From: Clostridia bacterium
Lineage (GTDB): Bacteria; Bacillota; Clostridia; Oscillospirales; CAG-272
Assembly (NCBI GenBank): GCA_024404435.1
Contig: JAKSPW010000117.1
Location: forward strand, 1-5,264
Length of the DNA: 5,264 bases
Direction: 5' to 3'
Position numbers and translations under genes: made by a program. Positions 1 to 5,264 of this stretch are shown piece after piece; positions within the stretch are counted from its first letter, which is position 1, and every line of letters begins with the position of its first letter. The notes below the pieces were generated by a model. The model was not told the DNA's origin, searched no databases, and saw only the letters and a list, made by a program, of their open reading frames with translations.

Positions 1-2572
1 CGTCAGCATAGCGGCGTCTGACGAGCAGAGGCTTTGCGGTGAACGTGTCCCACGCGACGATCTCGGCGTCCGTCAGCTCGACCTCGGCGAGATATCCCGC
101 ATCGTCTTCTTCAGCGGAGTCGGAAGGCATGGCGGAGAGCTCCGGCACCTTCATGTCTGCTCTGCCCGCAGAGTTCCACTGACCGCACCATACGCCGCCC
201 TTGCCCTTGACCTTGATGCCGCAGAGCTCGGAGAGGTCTCCGCCGTTCATGAGAGCAAGATCGTCCATGTCGGCGAGAAATTCGCGTCCGACGTGAGTCG
301 AGAACTGCGGAAGTCCCGTGAGGAGAACGCCGCCGTTCCTGACGTAGTCCTTCAGCTTGCCGTAGTCAGCGTCCGTTATCGTGTTCCAACCGAGGTTCAG
401 CAGGAGCGCGTAGTTATTGATGTAGCCCTGCTCCGCTTCGACCGGTACGCAGTCGAAGTCGCCGTAGGGAGTTCCCGCGAAGAAGAAGCGGCGCTTGTCG
501 TGCTTCTGCAGGAACGGATGAGCGCATGCTCCCGGCATCAGCACGTCAAGCACGGCGCGGCTCTTTTCGGGTTGACCGTGGCTCCATTCCTTTGCGGGAT
601 TGCCGTACTTGCCCCAGACGGAGTAGTGCGGGTCCTGCTCAACGTCGCAGATGAATCCGTTGAACGGTGCGGCGTATCTGCCCTCGAGATATGCGATGCG
701 GCGGGTGTTTTTGCCGTGTCTCGGGTGAGTCTTGACGAAGCGGTAGAAGGCTCTCGTCATGTCTCTCTTGCCGCCCGTGCAGAGGTCGTCCCAAGCCTGC
801 CTTTCCTCTTTGAAGAGGCAGAAGAGCGAGTCTTCCTCATAGATGACCTCGGCACCCATCATCCACGGCTGGAAGAGGGAGAGGAAGTACTGTCCGAGGT
901 GGTTTTCGTGATACGGCTGGAAATTGTGCTGGATCGCGATATGTACGCCCCAGTTACCCTTGCCGAGTGATTCTGCCGCGGGACGCGCCTGACTGAGAAG
1001 CGCCTGAGTATTGCCGACCATCGTTTCGGCTCTTACGAAGTCCGCACCGGAGATGAACGCGTGGCGGATGCCGCCGGATGCGTCGCCGAAGGCGACTGTC
1101 TTATATTCCTCGTGCGTTCTGTCGATCTCTTCTTTGAGGTATGCCTGATACTTCTCGGTCGCTTCCTTCATGTCCGCGGATATGTCTCCCTCCTGCGGAT
1201 CGTATGCGTAGACGGCGCCCGAATACTCGTGCTGACCGCAGTCGTGAAAGCGCTCCGCCGCCGCTTTCGCGAGCGTGGGGTTGAGGTCGTGCTGACAGCC
1301 CGCCGCCCAGATGTTGTGAGTGCGGCAGAACTCGCCCCAGCGCGTGAGGCTCTCTTCCGTCACGGGGATATCGTCCATGAAGCTGCGGAACAGAACGTAG
1401 TTGCCGAGTCTCGTTCTCTCGGTGTAATCGAGCAGCCAGTCCATGAAGCCGTTGTCGTCGTGCGGCACGACGGTCATGTCGTAGCCGACCTTGACGGGAT
1501 TTTCTTCCTCGGGGATGTCGTAGACTTCGACTGTTTTCGAGTCTTTTTCGGTCGATACTGTCTGAGTGCCCGCCTTATCAAATGAAAGCTTAAATTCGTT
1601 CCAGCCTTTTTTGCAGGAAACGGTCAGCTCTTTGCCGCCGCAGTTCACCGTGATACCGTGATCACCCGTCGAGAAGACCTTTCCCGTGAGAGTTTCGGAA
1701 AGGAGCATCCATTCGGGGACGCTCACTTCTCCGTCGTCGCGCGTGCAGTTCTTCGTCGTGATGCGCTCGAAGGCGAGGCTGTACTCATCATGGCAGTTCT
1801 TCAGCGTCAGCGTGTGAGTGCCCGACGGGAGTTCGACTCTCTGCCACTCGTCCTCGAGGATCTGCATATAAATATCGTGCTGACGGAAGTAGCGTGCAAA
1901 GCGTAAAGCGAGCTTGCCGTCGCAGTACAGCTCCATCGGAACGTAGCCCGCGACCTGCTCTTCCTTACCGCCCTTGTATGCGGGCGCCGCCATTGCGGTG
2001 AGGTGGATGAGAGTTTCCTCATAATCGTGCGTTCTTTCCGGCACGTCGACCTTGAAGTCCACGCTCTTTCCGGCGTCGAGCCACGCGAGACGCATTCTTG
2101 CAAAGTAATGAACGGGAAGTCCGAGCGCGTCGGCGTCAAGCTCAGTTTCGCCGTCCTTCAGTGGTCTGCGGAACCAGAGATAATCGGTCTTCGTGACGAT
2201 GATACTGCATCCGAGGTACTTCGGCCCGACGGGGAATTCGATCCTTCCCTTTTCGATGATGTCGCGTGCCGAAAACTCCGCGTCGGCGGATGCGGTGTGA
2301 AGGTAAAACTTCGCATCTTCCGAAACTTCCGCAACGAATCTCACGCCCGAAAGTCCTCTCTTCGTGCGGCTCTCCCATTTTGCCTCCGGGAGCTCAGTTT
2401 CCACGGCGCAGTGGCCCGGTCCGAACCAGATCACGGGGTAGTCGAGCTTATAGGTGTTGAGTATTTCTCCGCCGTCGACGGAAAGAGTGCCATCCCAGAC
2501 GAACTGCGGGTGATAGAGTCTGCGTGAGTAAAGATACTGGTAGCCCCAGTCGATCCTGAAATCAAGTTTCAT
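1..2572 (-). CDS. Large probable glycoside hydrolase with amidotransferase-like C-terminal domain (3' end outside window)
   Basis: An uninterrupted minus-strand frame starts at ATG 2572 and is still open at position 2, giving 857 visible codons; the C-terminus lies outside the window. There is no signal peptide or membrane segment, so it is probably cytoplasmic. Residues ~1-350 are beta-rich; around 211-270 there is a jelly-roll-like stretch (MELYCDGK, then WQRVELPSGTHTLTLKN). Residues ~360-600 look like a TIM barrel, with strand-end motifs such as GQHEYSG (446-452), FVRAET (512-517) and AEVIYEED (574-581). Glu449, Glu516 and Glu579/580 are candidate acid residues, but I cannot assign roles. 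Residues ~670-765 resemble the Rossmann/glutamine-amidotransferase-like domain found after the barrel in GH42-type enzymes (FFFAGTPYGDFD; YVRNGGVLLTGLPQFS). The start is supported by AGG at 2582-2580, seven bases upstream. It is the third gene of the operon, 15 bases after the second hydrolase. I do not recognise the family; hydrolase function is inferred from architecture. Confidence 0.8.
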   Translation of the reverse strand, partial: MKLDFRIDWGYQYLYSRRLYHPQFVWDGTLSVDGGEILNTYKLDYPVIWFGPGHCAVETELPEAKWESRTKRGLSGVRFVAEVSEDAKFYLHTASADAEFSARDIIEKGRIEFPVGPKYLGCSIIVTKTDYLWFRRPLKDGETELDADALGLPVHYFARMRLAWLDAGKSVDFKVDVPERTHDYEETLIHLTAMAAPAYKGGKEEQVAGYVPMELYCDGKLALRFARYFRQHDIYMQILEDEWQRVELPSGTHTLTLKNCHDEYSLAFERITTKNCTRDDGEVSVPEWMLLSETLTGKVFSTGDHGITVNCGGKELTVSCKKGWNEFKLSFDKAGTQTVSTEKDSKTVEVYDIPEEENPVKVGYDMTVVPHDDNGFMDWLLDYTERTRLGNYVLFRSFMDDIPVTEESLTRWGEFCRTHNIWAAGCQHDLNPTLAKAAAERFHDCGQHEYSGAVYAYDPQEGDISADMKEATEKYQAYLKEEIDRTHEEYKTVAFGDASGGIRHAFISGADFVRAETMVGNTQALLSQARPAAESLGKGNWGVHIAIQHNFQPYHENHLGQYFLSLFQPWMMGAEVIYEEDSLFCLFKEERQAWDDLCTGGKRDMTRAFYRFVKTHPRHGKNTRRIAYLEGRYAAPFNGFICDVEQDPHYSVWGKYGNPAKEWSHGQPEKSRAVLDVLMPGACAHPFLQKHDKRRFFFAGTPYGDFDCVPVEAEQGYINNYALLLNLGWNTITDADYGKLKDYVRNGGVLLTGLPQFSTHVGREFLADMDDLALMNGGDLSELCGIKVKGKGGVWCGQWNSAGRADMKVPELSAMPSDSAEEDDAGYLAEVELTDAEIVAWDTFTAKPLLVRRRYAD

Positions 2573-2587
2573 TGTTTTACCTGCCTT

Positions 2588-3526
2588 TTATACCGTTTTC
2601 TTCTGAAGAAGTGTGAACAGATCGGAATATATCTTGTCTCTTTCGCACCGCTTTACCATTATGACTCTTGCTTCTTTATCGAAGTACTGCCAGTTGCCCT
2701 GCAGGTCGACCGTCCTTCTGTCGACCTCTTCGGTCTCGAAGAAATCGGTGGCGTTTCTGACAAAGGCGATAGAGGCGATGTCCCAGATGATCCTGATCTT
2801 CGAGTGTCTTTCGCCGTCTTCGGTGATCGGCGCGGACTCTACTCTGTTCACGAGGTCGCAGAGGTAGTTGCCGATCTCGCCCGCTTTGTCTCTGAGGTAA
2901 TATTCAAGCTCGGCGGTCGTTGTATAGAGCTTTTCCGTCACGCCTGCTGCGGGGATGATGACGAGCGGGATGCCGCACTCGAAGATGACCTTCGCGGCGT
3001 TTCTGTCCTGCTCAAGGTTGTATTCGTTCGCGTGACCGTTGGAATACGGATTCGATCCGATGAGCACGACGACTGCTTTTTCGATGATCGACGGGTCCAT
3101 GAGGATCGCGGACGCGACGTTCGTGAAGCAGCCGATCACTGCGATGTAGACCATGTCCTTCGATTCGCGGCAAATCCTTACGATGTTCTCGGCGGCCTCG
3201 CTCACGACGGGAGTGACCATGTTTTTCATGTACGACTCCGAGCCGTGGTAGCAGGGCACATTCTTCTTGCCCTCCGGATCGCACATATCTCTGATCTTCT
3301 TCATTTCGTCATAGCAGCGGTACATGCTGTGACTTACGCCCTGCTCATCATAGCACGGCGCGGCACAGAGGGCTTTCAGGTCGATGTCGTCGGCAAGCAT
3401 GGCATAAGCGACTGCAAACTGGTCGTCCGTCTCGTTTGCGGTGTCGGTGTCGAGGATGACGGACTTGCTTCTTGACATTTTGCTTTCTTCAAATATGTTG
3501 AAAAGATTGAAATTATGTCTGTACAT
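2588..3526 (-). CDS. Nucleoside hydrolase-like protein, second copy
   Basis: This 312-residue protein belongs to the inosine-uridine nucleoside hydrolase superfamily, whose members cleave the N-glycosidic bond of ribonucleosides with a bound calcium ion. Visible landmarks are the N-terminal aspartate motif DTDTANETDDQF (26-37), the core strand IGCFTNVASAI (131-141), the ribose-binding motif NEYN (167-170) followed by QDRNAA, and IIWDIASIAF (246-255), where Asp249 matches the C-terminal metal ligand. The family's usual His before that Asp is Trp here. I place the start at ATG 3526: GAGG lies at 3536-3533, six bases upstream, and the N-terminus then aligns with that of the upstream paralogue (HNFNLFNIFEE against HDFDIEKILEH). 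A TTG at 3538 and an ATG at 3478 are alternatives. GAGG overlaps the TGA of the preceding gene, suggesting translational coupling. No signal peptide. Substrate unknown; N-ribohydrolase activity is inferred from the family. Confidence 0.85.
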   Translation of the reverse strand: MYRHNFNLFNIFEESKMSRSKSVILDTDTANETDDQFAVAYAMLADDIDLKALCAAPCYDEQGVSHSMYRCYDEMKKIRDMCDPEGKKNVPCYHGSESYMKNMVTPVVSEAAENIVRICRESKDMVYIAVIGCFTNVASAILMDPSIIEKAVVVLIGSNPYSNGHANEYNLEQDRNAAKVIFECGIPLVIIPAAGVTEKLYTTTAELEYYLRDKAGEIGNYLCDLVNRVESAPITEDGERHSKIRIIWDIASIAFVRNATDFFETEEVDRRTVDLQGNWQYFDKEARVIMVKRCERDKIYSDLFTLLQKKTV

Positions 3527-3534
3527 TTTTTGCC

Positions 3535-4503
3535 TCAATTCTTATAATACTTGTCCGCGTCCTTCAGGACGTTGAAGAAGTCACTGTAAATGATGTTTCT
3601 CTGTGTGCGGCTGTTGTAGTCCGCCATTATCATCTTTCTGCCGTTGTTAAGCGGTCTCCACTTTCCGGCGGCATCGATCGTCTTACTGTCCTCGATAAAG
3701 TACTTCATCGCCTTGTCGGGATTTCTGATGAACGCGATCGCACCGATGTCCCAGATGGTGCGGATGCAGGAGTTGCACTTGCCGTCGACGTAGCTCGGGA
3801 ATTCCTGTTCGTCGTATCTTTCGACGAGATAGTTTCCGATCTTGCCCGATCTGCCCTCGGAGCAGAAATAGTACATCTCGCCCGTGAAGGTGTAGAGCTG
3901 CTCCGAGCACTCTCCCGCGGGGATGGTGACGACGGGGATGCCGCTCGACATGATGAGCCTTGCGGCGTTTCTGTCCTGACCGAGGTTATATTCGTTAGCG
4001 TCTCCGTCAAACATGTACGGCTTCTGTCCGCCGATCATGACGATAACGGCCTTGTCGATGATCTCCGGATGAAGAAGGATCGCCGAGGCAACGTTCGTGT
4101 AGCATCCGATCATCGCGATGTAGACGATATCGTCTGCTTCGTTCACGATCCTGCCGATGTTCTCTGCCGCCTCGCAGATCTGAGGCGTGAACTGATTTTT
4201 CATATAATCGTCGGCACCGAGATAAACGGGAGTGTTCAGTTTGTTCTCGGGGTCGATGCGAGAATGAACGTGAAGTATCTCGTCATAGCTTGCTTTAGTT
4301 CCGCTTTTCACCGAGTCGACTCTCGGATTATAAAAAGGAGCGGCGGTGATCGCAAGCAGATCGATGTCATCTGCAAGCAAAGCGTAGGTGATGGCAAACT
4401 GATCGTCTATCTCACAGCCGGTATCCGTGTCAAGTATCAGTTTCTTGTGTTTGCAGGTCCTGAGATGCTCGAGGATCTTTTCGATATCAAAGTCGTGATT
4501 CAT
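3535..4503 (-). CDS. Nucleoside hydrolase-like protein, first copy
   Basis: This 322-residue protein is the first gene of the minus-strand operon and a member of the inosine-uridine nucleoside hydrolase superfamily. It shows DTDTGCEIDDQF (25-36), YIAMIGCYTNVASAI (128-142), VIVMIGG (153-159), NEYN (170-173) with QDRNAA (176-181), and TIWDIGAIAF (249-258). Asp25, Asp27, Asp33/34, Thr136, Glu171, Asn173 and Asp252 match positions that bind calcium and ribose in characterised family members. Two features mark a divergent branch: the aspartate motif has two residues more than the usual DxDxGxDD spacing, and Trp251 replaces the common His before the last Asp. Trp at this place is known from purine-specific trypanosome (IAG) hydrolases, but that does not fix the substrate here. 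ATG 4503 is chosen because it is the first start after a good promoter; the nearest purine-rich site, AGAAAGG at 4522-4516, is twelve bases away, which is long. Probably cytoplasmic. Confidence 0.87.
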   Translation of the reverse strand: MNHDFDIEKILEHLRTCKHKKLILDTDTGCEIDDQFAITYALLADDIDLLAITAAPFYNPRVDSVKSGTKASYDEILHVHSRIDPENKLNTPVYLGADDYMKNQFTPQICEAAENIGRIVNEADDIVYIAMIGCYTNVASAILLHPEIIDKAVIVMIGGQKPYMFDGDANEYNLGQDRNAARLIMSSGIPVVTIPAGECSEQLYTFTGEMYYFCSEGRSGKIGNYLVERYDEQEFPSYVDGKCNSCIRTIWDIGAIAFIRNPDKAMKYFIEDSKTIDAAGKWRPLNNGRKMIMADYNSRTQRNIIYSDFFNVLKDADKYYKN

Positions 4504-4543
4504 TTTCTGACCGTACCTTTCTTGTCAAATAGTGTTCAATCAT

Positions 4544-4572
4544 ATTATATATTTTTTTCTGACAAAAAACAA
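4544..4572 (-). promoter_or_regulatory. Sigma-A type promoter for the minus-strand operon
   Basis: Read on the minus strand, TTGTTT (4572-4567) is followed after 17 bases by a perfect TATAAT (4549-4544). Transcription would start near 4537, leaving a leader of about 34 bases before the ATG at 4503. The flanks are A+T-rich, with an A run in the spacer. No clear operator or riboswitch is visible in the short leader. The -35 matches four of six consensus bases, so the call rests mainly on the -10 and the spacing. Confidence 0.7.
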
Positions 4573-4673
4573 TTGTTTCGGCGTGAAAATTTTATTTTGG
4601 GACGAAAAGCCGAGGGAACTTTCACTCGATGAGACGATAAGCAATAAAAAATATGGTATTTTGTTAAAATCCC

Positions 4674-4702
4674 TTGAAAATGGCGGCGCATTATTATATA
4701 AT
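4674..4702 (+). promoter_or_regulatory. Sigma-A type promoter for the plus-strand gene
   Basis: TTGAAA (4674-4679) and TATAAT (4697-4702) are separated by exactly 17 bases, a near-consensus housekeeping promoter pointing right. Transcription would start near 4709, giving a leader of roughly 90 bases before the ATG at 4800. It is back to back with the operon promoter; the two -10 boxes are about 150 bases apart. It is the only obvious source of plus-strand transcription, because everything to the left is encoded on the other strand. Confidence 0.78.
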
Positions 4703-4737
4703 ATATTTGAATTTTGGTTTATGAAAAATGCCGAAAG

Positions 4738-4774
4738 GACTGTTTCCGATAATAGATCGGAACGGTCGTTTTTT
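4738..4774 (+). terminator. Rho-independent terminator-like hairpin in the leader of the plus-strand gene (possible attenuator)
   Basis: Arm 4738-4750 (GACTGTTTCCGAT) pairs with 4756-4767 (ATCGGAACGGTC) across a five-base loop, with one bulged T at 4743 and one T-G wobble. After a single G come six T residues (4769-4774). Stem, small loop and U tract fit an intrinsic terminator reading rightward. It sits about 30 bases after the predicted transcription start and 25 bases before the start codon, so it cannot end an upstream gene. It would instead cut short its own transcript. I see no clear competing antiterminator and no recognisable riboswitch or T-box. Confidence 0.7.
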
Positions 4775-4783
4775 GCGATTTCA

Positions 4784-4789
4784 GAGGGG
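4784..4789 (+). promoter_or_regulatory. Ribosome binding site for the plus-strand gene
   Basis: GAGGGG lies ten bases upstream of the ATG at 4800. It supports that start over later internal ATG codons, as does the DUF1846-like sequence beginning right at residue 1. An ATG at 4790, between this site and the chosen start, is followed at once by TGA and is not a usable start. Confidence 0.7.
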
Positions 4790-4799
4790 ATGTGACATA

Positions 4800-5264
4800 A
4801 TGTTCAAGATCGGATTCGACAACGAGAAATATCTGAAAATGCAGTCTGAGCATATTCAGGAGAGGATCAAGAGCTTCGGCGGGAAGCTTTACCTTGAGTT
4901 CGGCGGAAAGCTTTTCGACGACTTTCATGCGTCCCGCGTACTGCCCGGCTTCGCTCCCGAAAGCAAGATCCACATGCTGATGAAGCTGAAGGATCAGGCT
5001 GAGATCGTCATCGTCGTTTCGGCAGAAGCCATCGAGCAGAACAAAATGCGCGCAGACCTCGGCATCACCTACGACATGGACGCGATCAGACTCATCGACG
5101 CGTTCACGGAGATCGGACTCTACGAAGCGGAACTGAACGGAAAACGGGTCGGCGCCTTTGAGCTTGCTCCCGGCTGGACCAACTACAAAAAGCGTCTGCA
5201 GGTGCAGGAATACGACGTATCGGCAATGCTGAAAGAGAATAACGTCCTCACGCTGACGCTCGGC
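4800..5264 (+). CDS. DUF1846 (UPF0371) N-terminus joined in frame to alpha-L-rhamnosidase N-terminal segment (3' end outside window)
   Basis: The frame opens at ATG 4800 and is unbroken for 155 codons to the window edge. Residues 1-108 match the start of the DUF1846 family: GFDNEKYLKMQSEHI (5-19), KLYLEFGGKLFDDFHASRVL (29-48), KLKDQAEIVIVVSA (62-75), RADLGITYD (84-92) and IRLIDAF (96-102). Family members are about 500 residues long, are widespread in Firmicutes and have no settled function. After Gly106-Leu-Tyr108 the family would continue with a VGSVV-like strand. Instead the sequence reads EAELNGKRVG (109-118), LAPGWTNYKKRLQVQEYDV (122-140) and NVLTLTLG (148-155), the hallmark of the bacterial alpha-L-rhamnosidase N-terminal domain, which helps shape the active site of enzymes that remove terminal L-rhamnose. 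The upstream part of that domain is missing. Codon use looks alike on both sides. The reading is secure; whether a real organism makes this protein is doubtful. Confidence 0.8.
   Translation, partial: MFKIGFDNEKYLKMQSEHIQERIKSFGGKLYLEFGGKLFDDFHASRVLPGFAPESKIHMLMKLKDQAEIVIVVSAEAIEQNKMRADLGITYDMDAIRLIDAFTEIGLYEAELNGKRVGAFELAPGWTNYKKRLQVQEYDVSAMLKENNVLTLTLG
5115..5123 (+). other. Junction between DUF1846 and alpha-L-rhamnosidase sequence
   Basis: Codons for Gly106-Leu107-Tyr108 lie at the switch from one family to the other. DUF1846 proteins have a Gly-Leu/Ile-Tyr/Phe here before VGSVV, and rhamnosidases have a conserved Gly-Leu-Tyr directly before the E-x-x-x-NG-x-x-VG motif. Shared bases at this spot are what one would expect from a short-homology recombination or from a false overlap in assembly. 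There is no transposon end, duplication or frameshift at the join. Confidence 0.6.

Noticed and set aside
293..2527. Several long open plus-strand frames (for example 293-970, 1061-1585, 2003-2527) opposite the large hydrolase
   Set aside because: They lie antisense to a continuous 857-codon frame with recognisable protein structure. Their products are rich in Val, Arg and Glu with no motifs, as expected from the complement of G+C-rich codons.
4523..4528. Minus-strand TTGACA, a perfect -35 hexamer just upstream of the first hydrolase
   Set aside because: No -10 box lies at the right distance; that place falls in the start of the coding region.
4571..4595. Imperfect palindrome around TTTC-GGCGT-GAAA near the operon -35 box, considered as a LacI-family or cre-like operator
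   Set aside because: Only the inner four bases of each arm pair well, the outer bases do not match a cre consensus, and A+T-rich DNA gives such repeats by chance.
2804..4632. Open plus-strand frames 2804-3475 and 4069-4632 over the nucleoside hydrolases
   Set aside because: They are antisense to conserved hydrolase genes, lack ribosome binding sites and family motifs, and the second runs on into the A+T-rich promoter region.
4692..4703. Perfect 12-base palindrome TATTATATAATA overlapping the plus-strand -10 box
   Set aside because: It consists only of A and T and includes the TATAAT itself, so it is not evidence of a separate operator.
4721..4795. Short leader-peptide frame of 24 codons starting at ATG 4721, covering the hairpin
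   Set aside because: There is no ribosome binding site before it and no run of identical regulatory codons, so a peptide-based attenuator is not supported.
4719..4973. Minus-strand frame of 84 codons across the DUF1846 start
   Set aside because: It is antisense to a clearly conserved coding region and has no promoter or ribosome binding site of its own.

Overview
The window looks like a chromosomal segment from an uncultured, probably gut-associated member of the Firmicutes (Clostridia). This placement is inferred. It rests on G+C-rich codons in the genes, an A+T-rich intergenic region with near-consensus sigma-A type promoters, GAGG-type ribosome binding sites, and a DUF1846 (UPF0371) start, a family common in Firmicutes. 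No rRNA, tRNA, CRISPR array, insertion sequence or phage gene is visible.

Layout: positions 1-4503 hold a compact three-gene operon on the minus strand. It begins at a promoter near 4544-4572. In order of transcription it encodes a nucleoside hydrolase-like protein (4503-3535), a paralogous second one (3526-2588), and a very large protein (2572 to beyond position 1). The large protein has a beta-rich N-terminal half, a probable TIM-barrel hydrolase core and a glutamine-amidotransferase-like Rossmann domain, so it is a probable cytoplasmic glycoside hydrolase of a family I cannot name. The genes are 8 and 15 bases apart. The second gene's ribosome binding site overlaps the first gene's stop codon. 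Both hydrolases keep the metal- and ribose-binding acidic residues but belong to a divergent branch, with two extra residues in the aspartate motif and Trp-Asp instead of His-Asp. I infer that the operon breaks N- or O-glycosidic bonds of a sugar conjugate or nucleoside-like compound inside the cell. The substrate cannot be read from the sequence.

Positions 4504-4799 form a divergent intergenic region. It contains a second, very good promoter facing right (TTGAAA-17-TATAAT) and, between that promoter and the next start codon, a strong hairpin followed by six T residues. This is the geometry of a transcription attenuator.

Positions 4800-5264 encode the start of a plus-strand protein that runs off the window. 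Its first ~108 residues are a clear DUF1846 N-terminus, but from about residue 106 on it reads as the inside of the N-terminal domain of a bacterial alpha-L-rhamnosidase. The reading frame is unbroken and the switch falls on a Gly-Leu-Tyr that both families can supply. Both parts are incomplete domains. This is the most unusual object in the window: either an illegitimate recombination or, at least as likely, a chimeric assembly join.
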